Source of the DNA: Phymatolithon calcareum
Lineage: Eukaryota > Rhodophyta > Florideophyceae > Hapalidiales
NCBI GenBank assembly: GCA_977006965.1
Contig: OZ345361.1
Location: 1,674,001-1,738,000 of the forward strand
Length of the DNA: 64,000 nucleotides
Reading direction: 5' to 3'
The number at the start of each line of letters is the position of its first letter. Position 1 is the stretch's first letter. This document shows positions 1 to 10,260 of this stretch, piece by piece. The translations under genes and the position numbers were made by a program. The notes under the pieces were generated by a model. That model did not search any database and was not told where the DNA came from. It saw only the letters and a program-made list of their open reading frames with translations.

Positions 1-1099
1 GATTCGATTCCATTTGCCATACTTGGAACAGAGCAACGTCTCGTGAAGGTATAGATGTGCTCTCCACGCCGAAGAGACTCTTAGAGTACATTCTTGTGGC
101 AGTGTACTTGAATTCGGTTTGGTTTTGCAAGTGTTGTTTGCCGTGTAAGAAGATGAGCACGTCAGGACCGTTCATGGGCTCCATGAAGAAAAAGTGATCG
201 TATTTGCCCCCCCTAGCAGTGCAAGCGTGGGGTAGATAAGTATCGTACTTTGCTTGGGTAACATTAAATACGTGCACGATGCAATCCATTGTGTAGTTCC
301 TTGACTCACCATACAGTTTGCGCCCCACACCCACTTCCGTGACGTTTCGTGCGATGAAGAAATATCTCGGTACGTTCGCGAATTTGTCGGAAAGTTGATC
401 AACCTTTCCTATCCGGAAAATGGCAAGCTCCTTGACGGTTTCATTTCCGTTTGGTGGAAATCGGTCGCATTTGCTGGACGTGGATGAGATTCCGCAAAGG
501 GCGATGTGTCGCGAGGTCGCATTCTTCATTGTAACAGCTTCCTCCTTTTTTTCCTGAACATTGCGAACCCTCCATTTCAAATCTACAGCCTGCTGCTGCT
601 CGTCAGTGTAGGAGTAGTCTTGAGGGCCCAGAAAGAGTGGAGATAGTTTGGAGGTCGATATCTCCTGTTTCAAAATCGATTCAGCAAGAGCTGTATGTTT
701 TCTTGAGTCTGTGATATTGGCGACGATGACTTGATAGGCGAATCTAGATCCACTGCCGTACTCCGTGAGAAGAATCGATGAGAGCAAAAATAAATTGACA
801 AGGAGGAGAACGATGCGCGAAATGTACTTCATTTCAAAACGCAAGCAACCAAGGTTGAAGGTTGCATTGGTGCGGTAGGCCATGACCGATGCTGGGGTTA
901 ATCGACCGATTCGAGAATCGAAGAGAGTGGCAGATTTGCAATCTGTTTCCACGATTTTGTGGCATTTCGATCGAATGAATCGGTTCCAGAGGGGAGCAAA
1001 TGCAAGGGAAACAATAAGTTCGAAGAGAATAAACTTGATAGCATTCCAAGCGTTAACCGGGATGGGGAGAATGACTAGGTCGGGCGTGGTTGAGTTCAT
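1..1099 (-). CDS. Three-pass N-glycosylated membrane protein, copy A (C-terminus beyond left edge)
   Basis: This is a near-identical copy of the 527-residue gene at 7435-9018, offset by 7919 bp with no indels, so about the first 366 codons are inside the window. It starts at an ATG at 1097-1099. It has the same two N-terminal membrane segments (roughly residues 18-38 and 93-113) and the same ectodomain with many N-x-S/T sites. About eight substitutions separate it from copy B in its first 301 window bases, and those I translated change residues (for example A to T, I to M) but give no stop. I do not recognise the family. The last 160 or so codons, including the third membrane segment, are not visible, so integrity of the 3' end is unknown. 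Confidence 0.72.
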   Translation of the reverse strand, partial: MNSTTPDLVILPIPVNAWNAIKFILFELIVSLAFAPLWNRFIRSKCHKIVETDCKSATLFDSRIGRLTPASVMAYRTNATFNLGCLRFEMKYISRIVLLLVNLFLLSSILLTEYGSGSRFAYQVIVANITDSRKHTALAESILKQEISTSKLSPLFLGPQDYSYTDEQQQAVDLKWRVRNVQEKKEEAVTMKNATSRHIALCGISSTSSKCDRFPPNGNETVKELAIFRIGKVDQLSDKFANVPRYFFIARNVTEVGVGRKLYGESRNYTMDCIVHVFNVTQAKYDTYLPHACTARGGKYDHFFFMEPMNGPDVLIFLHGKQHLQNQTEFKYTATRMYSKSLFGVESTSIPSRDVALFQVWQMESN

Positions 1100-1870
1100 G
1101 AAAAGTTGCCCCTAAAGAACAAGCGTGATGAAGTTCCAGAAAAACAACGAGTAGTAGTTTTAGCTTGACAGGCTGAGGGTAGGCCACAGCCATTGCCGCT
1201 ATTATCGATGTTCGTGCTTCCAAAATTAGTTTCCATTGGGATGATCGGGCGTTGATTACTTTTCTTGAATTACAGTATTTTCTACGCATCTTCGTCCCTG
1301 TAAAAGCTGTGAAGAAACCCTGAGCGGGGGCGGGGGGTGGAGCGGTGCTGTAATGCTTCCGGAGTTCTGATGCTTGAGATGGACGCCATTAACAGCTTGA
1401 TGCGGTTTTGTGTCTCTGTGACTACAACCCCACGTTGCTGAATGTTGTTCCCCACGTGTAGTCAACTTAGCCGTTCAATGTCTTTTACACCAATATCTAT
1501 ACAGTGAATTTCAATTAAAGGGAACTTATTGCTGTCTTCGAGGAGAACCACAAAAAATCACTGAATTGATAAGAAAAAGCAATCCTTGGTTCTCAATCGC
1601 ATTGTTCGATATTGATTAAGTGCTTTTTTTCGAACCCTATGACCATCAACTATTTTATTTGGCACTGCCGATCACCTCACCTACTGCAAATCAATGCTGG
1701 ACGCTAATCAAAAAACAAGCGGAAGACTCCGCCAATAATCTGAATACACTAGATTGTTGCAACAGAGCAACTGTCTGCTTCTTATCCACAGATGCAGGAC
1801 AAAGCGAAGAGAGGTAGTAACGTTGTCGATGCATTGCGGAAGCGACCCAGGACTCATTACCGCATGACGT

Positions 1871-2341
1871 CTACGATGGACAAGTAAGTGAAAGCTGTTC
1901 AGCATGTAGAGCGAGTAGGAAGAGCGTGCAGCGAACGAACAGTTTCCAAGGTGGAAGACCAGCGTGGTAATCCAAGTCTCGAGATCGGCTGATGTGCATA
2001 AGTTGCGTTGCTGTATTGGTGTGTAGCAACTGGATGCATTCGAATGTGACTCCGAAAAGAATGTGAGAAGCGATCAGGGAGAGGGGAAGCATTGCGACGC
2101 AGGTCTTGTCCATAATGAAGTTTGTCATTTCACTTCGAAGGTCAACAAAGCTCTCCGAACTGTTTCTACGTACACGGTAGAACGAAGAGGGTCGGTTGAA
2201 GTGATTTACTAGGGAGTATATCAATTTCACAAGTGATTGTTGAGCTTCTTTCCGACGGCAAGACGCAGTGAATGGAGATGATCGCTCATCAATGAAAGCC
2301 CACAAAGAGCACGTGTCCACAATAGTCAAATCCTTGGTCAT
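1871..2341 (-). CDS. Weak ORF of about 156 codons, copy A
   Basis: An open frame runs from an ATG at 2339-2341. The product has one hydrophobic stretch in the middle (around MLPLSLIASHILFG) and another near the C-terminus. I recognise no family. The same frame is open in copy B, but the arms are nearly identical, so that is weak support. The one substitution I saw here (2060) changes I to M. It could be an exon, a decayed fragment or a chance ORF. Confidence 0.22.
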   Translation of the reverse strand: MTKDLTIVDTCSLWAFIDERSSPFTASCRRKEAQQSLVKLIYSLVNHFNRPSSFYRVRRNSSESFVDLRSEMTNFIMDKTCVAMLPLSLIASHILFGVTFECIQLLHTNTATQLMHISRSRDLDYHAGLPPWKLFVRCTLFLLALHAEQLSLTCPS

Positions 2342-3109
2342 CCCACAGATCACCCTCTAGAAGCGGAAGTGTAGCACACGCTGATGCCTGGCCTATTTCC
2401 GGGCGATCGGTGTAATGCAGGACACTTTGCATCTTCTGTTGAAAACCTCGATGGTGGGGCAGGACGATGTGCGTCCAATATGAGATATAGACCTAAGGCA
2501 CTGCGTCACTCTGGGTATCATTCGCCACGATGAAATACACTACAATCACCTAATAGGCGTTCATTGGAGAAGCGACATGTGCGTGCATTTTATAGTTTGG
2601 CTAAGGTAACATGATGTGTTTGACTAGTCCATGCGTATAGGATGAAAGCAAGGGCACATACGCGACACGCGTCAGAACGGATGCCTGTCCTCAATTATAG
2701 CTTTTATAAATTTTGTTTGGTTCAAGATGGACATCTTGATGTCTATTTTGAAGGATACTGCTTCGATCATCTAGATGCTATACCCTAGGTGATTAATTCC
2801 AGCTCTTATTATCCTAGTTCTCAAATTTGAAGCGATCTATTTCCGAACAACATGAGCAGTGCTCATGACCGTAGGCGAGTCGAATGTTCTCAAAATCGAT
2901 CGCACTCCACTCCTGTGTTTGGTAAGATGAGACAGATCTCGATCATTCACTGTCCTTAATATCTGCCTTCTCAGACAGTGCACATTTCAAAAAGCCTTTT
3001 CACCATTAAAATCAAAAAATTGATCTGCAGTTTACTTGTCGAACTTCAAGAGAGTCTAATGTGAATATAAGAACAGTCACTACACTGCGAAAGGTGAAGG
3101 CTTGGTCGG

Positions 3110-3454
3110 TCAAAGGTTATTTCGGATGCACTTGCGAAGTCGACGAGCGTCGCTAAACGAGAAGCACGTTTCCAAGCGCAAGAAGTTGATGTGCCACGTT
3201 ATAGTTTTCAAGCTGCAACGATAGATAATATCACTGAAGCGCTTGGACATCCTTTTCTTGAAACACTTTTCCACGTCGTACGCATTAGCAATGTTGACAC
3301 AAAGCTGACTTTTCGTGCAGGAGAAGGTGGCATGTTCTTGGCAAGAATGTAGGTCTGAAGGTGCGAGGTTAAAAAATTTGGTGCACGAAGCATCTGACAA
3401 TTGAAGAGCGCATAAAAGCGCAGTGACGAAAACAGAGGCTCTTGAGGCGAACAT
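3110..3454 (-). CDS. Small secreted cysteine-rich protein, copy A
   Basis: The 114-residue product starts at the ATG at 3452-3454 with a clear signal peptide (hydrophobic core about residues 7-20, ending near DASC). The mature part of about 91 residues has eight cysteines (24, 38, 46, 52, 64, 80, 97, 109), an even number suited to disulfides. An upstream in-frame ATG at 3533-3535 would add 27 residues. A TATA-like TTAAATAG lies only about 10 bp beyond that ATG, so transcription would start after it, which favours the internal start. No family is recognised. An identical copy is at 11029-11373. A role as a secreted or wall/defence protein is only a guess. Confidence 0.55.
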   Translation of the reverse strand: MFASRASVFVTALLCALQLSDASCTKFFNLAPSDLHSCQEHATFSCTKSQLCVNIANAYDVEKCFKKRMSKRFSDIIYRCSLKTITWHINFLRLETCFSFSDARRLRKCIRNNL

Positions 3455-4249
3455 TTTCGGTTTGCTGTTCGGTAGAGGATAGTCTAGGTCTGCGCGAGTT
3501 CCTTTGTGGCAGTGACGGATGGATTTTGCGTTCATAGGCGTCTTAAATAGGGTGATGGATTTCCCTCTTGATCATGTTCTGTAGGTAGATATGTGCTGGC
3601 GAAGGTACTAATACTGCCCGATACGTCGACTCTGTCAGTCCTACTTCAAAGTCAACAGAGAGTCCAAGTCTTCATCATACAGTAACCTTACCTTCGCCAG
3701 TAGCGCATCTACAATGCATTCCTTCCGCGACTCATTCCAGGCCGTATATTGCATCTGATGCCACTCAGTTCCGGTCTGGCTGTCTCTCGGCAGCATTGCA
3801 CCAGAAGAGTACTGTACGCAACAAAACGGTAGAACATCTGTGCCGGGAGAAAATCATAGAGACACTCAAATTTTTGAACAAGAACTTGCTTGAGAGTGTG
3901 TTCATGCATTAATTAAAAAAATTAATGCCTTCTTCAATAAAAAAAGAATGTCAGGAACAGCATATTGCTCTATAGAGTAATGCAGTACATCAATCTATTT
4001 GATGAGCGGTACAAGAGCGTATTCTATGTACTTTTTTTTGAATATGGAATTTATTAAACGCCCTCAGTAACACTCATGAGACTGCAAGGGAGATGCGTTT
4101 CAGCAGATACGTTGTAGCTTCGATCATATATTCAAATACTTGTAACCCGGGTTAACGTCGTAGCCCTAGCTGCAAAAACCCTCTCCCGTAAAAGGGCGGA
4201 GGGAAAAGCTTGGGGTCCACTGATCAGATATCTTCAATTGGTGCCTTGT

Positions 4250-4459
4250 CTATTCCATGTCGTCGTAAAAGACGATAGTGAAGAAGAGTAGCTTGTCTAG
4301 AGCTTTTTCAGTGATATCAATCTCCTCTTTGGTCAGTTGATATCTTCCGAGGTATTCTTCCAGGTTGCTCATGAGGATTGGTACAGTATCACCGAACTTG
4401 TATTCTATGTACTGTAGTCGACTAATGCCCTTCAGAGCACTGTAATCAACAGCTCCCAC
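4250..4459 (-). CDS. Weak ORF without ATG, copy A; possible exon or decayed gene
   Basis: The frame stays open upstream to about 4523 without any ATG and ends in DDME. Composition looks protein-like: a mix of charged and hydrophobic residues with segments such as DFTRKDITEF and LTKEEIDITEKALDKL. No family is recognised. The absence of an ATG suggests an internal or terminal exon, or a relic. It is repeated exactly at 12169-12378. Confidence 0.2.
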   Translation of the reverse strand: MGAVDYSALKGISRLQYIEYKFGDTVPILMSNLEEYLGRYQLTKEEIDITEKALDKLLFFTIVFYDDME

Positions 4460-4681
4460 AAATTCGGTGATATCCTTTCGAGTAAAATCAATTGAAAAAA
4501 TAAGATTCGCAGATTTGTTTCGATTTTTAAATTAAAATTGTAGACCCCAAAGGAGCACAGCAAGTCTGGAAAGTCTACAGTGCAAAGTCGTAATTAAGTG
4601 GATTTTATTTAGAAGGTACCATGTGTCCCAATTGCCGGCAAGTCGACACCTTTCTTGCTTGTCTACAGTGCTTTATTGTCG

Positions 4682-4691
4682 ATTCTATTTC
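4682..4691. repeat. 10-bp target-site duplication of MULE 1 (left)
   Basis: ATTCTATTTC directly precedes the element and is repeated directly after it at 6046-6055. Arm B has a single copy of this 10-mer (12601-12610) with no insertion, so the empty site confirms the duplication. Confidence 0.95.
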
Positions 4692-6045
4692 GAGGAAATT
4701 CGCTGCATGGACCGAAAAAGGTGGCAAAATTCGCTAAATCGGCACCCTTGCAAAAACTACTACTCGTTATGATTTCAGCTAGACAGCCGCTTATCATTAC
4801 ACGTAATTAAAAGGATTTATTGAGAAGGTACCATGTGTCCCAACTTGAGGAAAGTCGGCACGTTTCTAATCGCATTATACTAGCATCGAGAGTTGTCAGT
4901 TATCTTATTCAGAATTGCATAATATCACGTCAATGGCTCGCGCCACTTCATTCTCTTCGGTAGGGGTCCATGTGGGCTTCTTCAGGGTTCTGCTGAGTGT
5001 ACCAATTGCCCATGCTCCTTGACTACCCCTATCTTCAATCAGCTTCCTTATTATTACACTACTAATCCGCAACGCAAAGTATTCTGCACCTCGTCGCATT
5101 CGACTGCTAAGCTAACTCACAACGCTCTCGCCCGAACCGTCTGAACTCACGGAGAAGATGGAGCTCGTGCTAAGGGTGGGTGACTGCCCTGGAGCAAACT
5201 TTGACGACGTTGTCAACCTCGTAATCGCCCACAACACGTCTATTGGCAAGGCACATGGACGGGCAAGTTCCTCACGCCTTGCTGCTACAAGAAGCACCAG
5301 GAAAAATCCTCTGAGCGGAGAAGCCGCTTGTGGAGCCAGAGGTCATCGAAAGTGACATGCTGAGGTTTGTTGTTAGCAGCCAAGTGACACCATTCCCTGT
5401 GGTAGTTAACAGCGACTATCGCGCTACATGCTCTTGCCGCCACTTTGAAGAGCACCAGCGGCCATGTATTCACGTCGTCGCTGCACTTTTGTATTGTTCT
5501 AGACGCTTGGCGCAGCATCGAGTCACGTTCGACCCGTGAAACAAGATCTGGTGTGGGACGCACGGCTATTGATAGCGTGGGCCAAGCAACACGAGGGCAT
5601 CATCATTCGTGTTGCAGTCACTGGTTACCAGCTAGTACAGGATGATTTGGTCCGTTTGACCTTGTCGCTAAGCTGGGCCGCAAGCGCAAGAGGCCCTACT
5701 TCCCGTCCAAAATGAGGTCCCGTCACGGCTCCTCGTGCGGAAACAAAGGTCACTTCTCGCAGACATGCGTCAAGCCGAACATCCGCAATATTATTGAGGC
5801 GAAGCGAAAACCCATCAGCAAAACGGCTCAGTCCATGATAATTGACCTCACCGCCAGCGATGACGGAGATGCTACTTGCGACGAGGAGCTGAAGCATAGA
5901 GAGTTGCGCATGAAATAAATATTATTTTTTTGATAAGTTTATTTCTATGGAGTGCTCTGTGTATCATAACGAGTAGTAGTTATTGCAAGGGGTGCCGATT
6001 TAGCGAATTTTGCCACCTTTTTCGGTCCATGCAGCGAATTTCCTC
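4692..6045 (+). mobile_element. MULE-like DNA transposon, copy 1 (1354 bp)
   Basis: The element starts GAGGAAATTCGCTGCATGG and ends with the reverse complement, with long terminal inverted repeats covering roughly the first and last 80 bases. It is flanked by a perfect 10-bp target duplication; MULE elements usually make 8-11 bp. Inside are broken pieces of a transposase C-terminal region with a SWIM zinc-finger pattern and a decayed zinc knuckle, which fits the MuDR/MULE superfamily. There is room only for a fragment of a transposase, so it is non-autonomous. The same element, same length, lies in the opposite orientation at 13189-14542 with only a couple of substitutions, so both moved or were copied recently. 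Confidence 0.93.
5158..5918 (+). pseudogene. MULE transposase C-terminal relic (SWIM finger and zinc knuckle), copy 1
   Basis: Three short frames lie in order. The first (5158-5355) begins MELVLRVGDC. The second (5330-5539) carries CSCRHFEEHQRPCIH, a SWIM zinc finger (CxC, then CxH), the usual C-terminal module of MULE transposases. The third (5712-5918) carries CGNKGHFSQTC, a CCHC knuckle whose first Cys position is Gly in this copy (GGC in place of the expected TGC/TGT). Changes of frame between the modules show it is not translatable as one protein. The DDE catalytic core is missing. A separate 64-codon ORF on the other strand (4905-5099) is of unknown meaning. Confidence 0.75.
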
Positions 6046-6055
6046 ATTCTATTTC
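6046..6055. repeat. 10-bp target-site duplication of MULE 1 (right)
   Basis: ATTCTATTTC, identical to 4682-4691, immediately follows the end of the inverted repeat. Confidence 0.95.
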
Positions 6056-6133
6056 TTATTAACTCTTGGTCTTGCTTTTTGATTCATCCTTACTGATTCT
6101 CTGTTCTTTGATACTTGCTTTTCTTTGATCATG

Positions 6134-6166
6134 CTTTTACTAGGGGAATGTTTCCCCTGCTTTTAC
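6134..6166. mobile_element. Ultrashort palindromic insertion (19 bp) with 7-bp target duplication
   Basis: CTTTTAC (6134-6140) and CTTTTAC (6160-6166) flank TAGGGGAATGTTTCCCCTG. The insert is almost entirely two inverted termini of the type YAGGGGAA, the same termini as the 371-bp element at 53232-53602 and the 26-bp one at 54473-54498, both also with 7-bp duplications. It looks like a tip-to-tip deletion derivative. It is present at the same place in arm B (12696-12714), so it predates the tandem duplication. Confidence 0.7.
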
Positions 6167-6214
6167 AGTGCAAAGTCATCATCTCCAATTTTTTGTTCTT
6201 TTTAAAAAAATAGT

Positions 6215-6876
6215 ATGCCCTGGTCCGCAATATTCTAGAGAAGTATACGAGCCTCAGCACGCTTTATCCTCTGAAACTTACCGCAGGGGACTACAGTTAT
6301 GAAACCCACAGGGGAGCATACAAATGTATAAACGGGTTCGAAACGCGTCCTCCAACTCTTTCCTACTTGCGAAGAAGGTTGCTTTGGAAGTAAGGCTTTG
6401 CGGAATGCTATTTACGTCTTGCAACAAATCGTTATCGGACGAAAGCCAGAACAGGACGTTCAGAGTGTATCAAGTCAACAACCTCACACTCTCCAAGGAT
6501 AAGTTCAAGAGTCCAAACTCAATAGAAACAGACATCTTCATATCTACCGCTATCAAAGAGATTGGATGGATTGACTCGGCCAAGACAAAATTCACCATTT
6601 TGCGCAAACCAAAAACACCGGAAAACGTTGCTTGCACTTTCAGAAAGATTATCCTTACGCTCGATGACTCTACCTATCGCCCGCTGCATTGCGCCATGGA
6701 CGTTGGCGACTTCACGAACATTTTCACGTACAAGGCACAGGGAGTAGATGTTCACAATGTCTTGCTCGACGCGGATCCTAAGTTCAAGAACCCAACCGGG
6801 GTGGCCTACGTTGTCGGCGAGATTTACGAAGACAGTTTGTTCGGGGTACAGAAGCAATTTATTCTTTCCAATACAG
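6215..6876 (+). pseudogene. Fragment of the membrane-protein gene, copied from the 15078-16571 type
   Basis: The segment matches 15478-16137 almost base for base, about codons 134-353 of that gene. It lacks the first two membrane segments and the C-terminal one. One base is missing near 6313 relative to the parent, which shifts the frame, and a 3-bp in-frame insertion lies near 6740. Downstream of the frameshift the frame is open from 6324. Homology stops abruptly after AATACAG at 6876, where DIS3-like sequence begins in another frame. No complete product is possible. Confidence 0.9.
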
Positions 6877-7372
6877 GATGGCGTCGCCTGTATATACCCA
6901 TTCCACGTCTCCAATTCGGCGATATGCGGATGTGCTGGTCCATCGCCTTTTGTCAGCATGCCTAGGATTTTCATCCCTGCCCATGTCACTCCAAAACTCG
7001 AAGCGAATGAACCAACTGGCCGATGTGATCAATCAGAGACATCGATGCGCCCAGTTTGCGTCCAGAGCGTCTTCTGTGTTGCACACAGTGCTTTTATTCA
7101 AGAATAAGACGTTACGGGAACCTGCTCGTATCACCAAACTGCTTGGAAATGGATTTGTGGTACTTGTGCCCAAATATGGTGTTGAAGGAATTGTGCATAT
7201 CGATGATGAATTGAAGCCGGTTGTGGACGAGGACATGCAGAAAATGAAGCTTGCTAATGGGCAGGAGTACAAAGTTCTGGGGACGGTTCGAGTGCAGATT
7301 CGAGTGGATTCTAAACCTGAACGACAAGATAGGGTGATTTACGATATTGCGGAAGACGAAATGGAGCAGTAG
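6877..7372 (+). pseudogene. DIS3/RRP44 exoribonuclease 3' fragment
   Basis: The frame ending at 7372 encodes about 164 residues that match the C-terminus of the RNase II-type subunit of the exosome. It has the RNB-domain block YTHSTSPIRRYADVLVHRLL near its start, then an S1-like segment with GFVVLVPKYGVEGIVHI. The rest of the gene (PIN domain, CSDs, most of RNB) is absent. It is fused to the membrane-protein fragment upstream in a different frame. The intact coding part after the breakpoint suggests a recent copy of the 3' end of a gene that lies elsewhere. Confidence 0.85.
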
Positions 7373-7434
7373 GAGTGAAGTACCTCGGAACTTACTGCTT
7401 ATTTGCACTAGTAAAGCTGTACTTTTTTCTCATT

Positions 7435-9018
7435 TCACCAAGTTTCAGTGATGGGACAATTCGTACGTGCGATGTACTTCCCTCTTCTGTCGTCCACTGC
7501 TTGTCGAATTCGGTTGTTTGACAATGGCCCATCTCCTGAGAATGACAACTCTCCGAGCTGATTGATGAATAGCTTCGGCCATCCCTCCTCGCGTTGATAG
7601 ACCATGCCGTGATTGCGAGAATCAATTTCGCGAATCTTTTGCAGTAGTTCTCCTGGAGCAATTGGAATTGAGATCTTTTTTGTTCCCAGATTCACCTGCG
7701 ATCCCAACAATGCCAGTGTGAATAGAATGAGCAAAACGCAAACGGACCCAGCAGCGAAAAAAACATTTAAAGTTGCAAGCTTTGTGTCGGACTCCACCTC
7801 AACCTTCTCAACTGAGCTATTCCCAGAAACCATTCCGAGCAAGGCCCACAAGATGCGTTCCTTCAAAGAATCCATAAAAATGTTTTCATTTTGACCAAGG
7901 AATTCCTTGTATTCAAATAGATTCGATTTCATTTGCCATACTTGGAACAGAGCAACGTCTCGTGAAGGTATAGATGTGCTCTCCACGCCGAAGAGACTCT
8001 TGGAGTATATTCTTGCGGCAGTGTATTTGAATTCGGTTTGGTTTTGCAAGTGCTGTTTGCCGTGTAAGAAGATGAGCACGTCAGGACCGTTCATGGGCTC
8101 CATGAAGAAAAAGTGATCGTATTTGCCCCCCCTAGCAGTGCAAGCGTGGGGTAGATAAGTATCGTACTTTTCTTGGGTAACATTAAATACGTGCACGATG
8201 CAATCCATTGTGTAGTTCCTGGACTCACCATACAGTTTGCGCCCCACACCCACTTCCGTGACGTTTCGTGCGATGAAGAAATATCTCGGTACGTTCGCGA
8301 ATTTGTCGGAAAGTTGATCAACCTTTCCTATCCGGAAAATGGCAAGCTCCTTGACGGTTTCATTTCCGTTTGGTGGAAATCGGTCGCATTTGCTGGACGT
8401 GGATGAGATTCCGCAAAGGGCGATGTGTCGCGAGGTCGCATTCTTCATTGTAACAGCTTCCTCCTTTTTTTCCTGAACATTGCGAACCCTCCATTTCAAA
8501 TCTACAGCCTGCTGCTGCTCGTCAGTGTAGGAGTAGTCTTGAGGGCCCAGAAAGAGTGGAGATAGTTTGGAGGTCGATATCTCCTGTTTCAAAATCGATT
8601 CAGCAAGAGCTGTATGTTTTCTTGAGTCTGTGATATTGGCGACGATGACTTGATAGGCGAATCTAGATCCACTGCCGTACTCCGTGAGAAGAATCGATGA
8701 GAGCAAAAATAAATTGACAAGGAGGAGAACGATGCGCGAAATGTACTTCATTTCAAAACGCAAGCAACCAAGGTTGAAGGTTGCATTGGTGCGGTAGGCC
8801 ATGACCGATGCTGGGGTTAATCGACCGATTCGAGAATCGAAGAGAGTGGCAGATTTGCAATCTGTTTCCACGATTTTGTGGCATTTCGATCGAATGAATC
8901 GGTTCCAGAGGGGAGCAAATGCAAGGGAAACAATAAGTTCGAAGAGAATAAACTTGATAGCATTCCAAGCGTTAACCGGGATGGGGAGAATGACTAGGTC
9001 GGGCGTGGTTGAGTTCAT
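7435..9018 (-). CDS. Three-pass N-glycosylated membrane protein, copy B
   Basis: The 527-residue protein starts at the ATG at 9016-9018. Predicted membrane segments lie at about residues 18-38, 93-113 and 416-438. Between the second and third is an ectodomain of roughly 300 residues with at least seven N-x-S/T sites (such as NIT, NAT, NVT, NYT, NQT) and several cysteines. It shares with the 497-residue protein at 15078-16571 the blocks NAWNAIKF, IGRLTPA, EYGS, SLFGV and WALLGMVSGNS, plus a short C-terminal tail with a WP-x-LF block. I do not recognise the family. The sites fit a surface or endomembrane receptor-like protein; function is unknown. Copy A is at 1-1099. Confidence 0.85.
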   Translation of the reverse strand: MNSTTPDLVILPIPVNAWNAIKFILFELIVSLAFAPLWNRFIRSKCHKIVETDCKSATLFDSRIGRLTPASVMAYRTNATFNLGCLRFEMKYISRIVLLLVNLFLLSSILLTEYGSGSRFAYQVIVANITDSRKHTALAESILKQEISTSKLSPLFLGPQDYSYTDEQQQAVDLKWRVRNVQEKKEEAVTMKNATSRHIALCGISSTSSKCDRFPPNGNETVKELAIFRIGKVDQLSDKFANVPRYFFIARNVTEVGVGRKLYGESRNYTMDCIVHVFNVTQEKYDTYLPHACTARGGKYDHFFFMEPMNGPDVLIFLHGKQHLQNQTEFKYTAARIYSKSLFGVESTSIPSRDVALFQVWQMKSNLFEYKEFLGQNENIFMDSLKERILWALLGMVSGNSSVEKVEVESDTKLATLNVFFAAGSVCVLLILFTLALLGSQVNLGTKKISIPIAPGELLQKIREIDSRNHGMVYQREEGWPKLFINQLGELSFSGDGPLSNNRIRQAVDDRRGKYIARTNCPITETW

Positions 9019-9789
9019 GAAAAGTTGCCCCTAAAGAACAAGCGTGATGAAGTTCCAGAAAAACAACGAGTAGTAGTTTTAGCTTGACAGGCTGAGGGTA
9101 GGCCACAGCCATTGCCGCTATTATCGATGTTCGTGCTTCCAAAATTAGTTTCCATTGGGATGATCGGGCGTTGATTACTTTTCTTGAATTACAGTATTTT
9201 CTACGCATCTTCGTCCCTGTAAAAGCTGTGAAGAAACCCTGAGCGGGGGCGGGGGGTGGAGCGGTGCTGTAATGCTTCCGGAGTTCTGATGCTTGAGATG
9301 GACGCCATTAACAGCTTGATGCGGTTTTGTGTCTCTGTGACTACAACCCCACGTTGCTGAATGTTGTTCCCCACGTGTAGTCAACTTAGCCGTTCAATGT
9401 CTTTTACACCAATATCTATACAGTGAATTTCAATTAAAGGGAACTTATTGCTGTCTTCGAGGAGAACCACAAAAAATCACTGAATTGATAAGAAAAAGCA
9501 ATCCTTGGTTCTCAATCGCATTGTTCGATATTGATTAAGTGCTTTTTTTCGAACCCTATGACCATCAACTATTTTATTTGGCACTGCCGATCACCTCACC
9601 TACTGCAAATCAATGCTGGACGCTAATCAAAAAACAAGCGGAAGACTCCGCCAATAATCTGAATACACTAGATTGTTGCAACAGAGCAACTGTCTGCTTC
9701 TTATCCACAGATGCAGGACAAAGCGAAGAGAGGTAGTAACGTTGTCGATGCATTGCGGAAGCGACCCAGGACTCATTACCGCATGACGT

Positions 9790-10260
9790 CTACGATGGAC
9801 AAGTAAGTGAAAGCTGTTCAGCATGTAGAGCGAGTAGGAAGAGCGTGCAGCGAACGAACAGTTTCCAAGGTGGAAGACCAGCGTGGTAATCCAAGTCTCG
9901 AGATCGGCTGATGTGCATAAGTTGCGTTGCTGTATTGGTGTGTAGCAACTGGATGCATTCGAATGTGACTCCGAAAAGCATGTGAGAAGCGATCAGGGAG
10001 AGGGGAAGCATTGCGACGCAGGTCTTGTCCATAATGAAGTTTGTCATTTCACTTCGAAGGTCAACAAAGCTCTCCGAACTGTTTCTACGTACACGGTAGA
10101 ACGAAGAGGGTCGGTTGAAGTGATTTACTAGGGAGTATATCAATTTCACAAGTGATTGTTGAGCTTCTTTCCGACGGCAAGACGCAGTGAATGGAGATGA
10201 TCGCTCATCAATGAAAGCCCACAAAGAGCACGTGTCCACAATAGTCAAATCCTTGGTCAT
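9790..10260 (-). CDS. Weak ORF of about 156 codons, copy B
   Basis: This is the counterpart of 1871-2341 with one residue change (I to M). Hydrophobic segments are present but no family is recognised. Conservation is not informative because the arms are nearly identical. Confidence 0.22.
   Translation of the reverse strand: MTKDLTIVDTCSLWAFIDERSSPFTASCRRKEAQQSLVKLIYSLVNHFNRPSSFYRVRRNSSESFVDLRSEMTNFIMDKTCVAMLPLSLIASHMLFGVTFECIQLLHTNTATQLMHISRSRDLDYHAGLPPWKLFVRCTLFLLALHAEQLSLTCPS

Larger units (their letters stand above)
1..6212. repeat. Direct tandem duplication, arm A (interrupted by MULE 1)
   Basis: The sequence matches 7920-12767 at a constant offset of 7919 up to position 4691. After the 1354-bp insertion at 4692-6045 the match resumes (6046 pairs with 12601) and ends near 6205-6212, in an A/T-rich run. 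The left boundary lies outside the window. Gene order in each arm is membrane protein, weak 160-aa ORF, secreted Cys-rich protein, weak ORF. Divergence is very uneven along the arm: about eight substitutions in the first 301 bases, then only three that I found (2060, 3782, 4572) to 4691. Confidence 0.95.
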
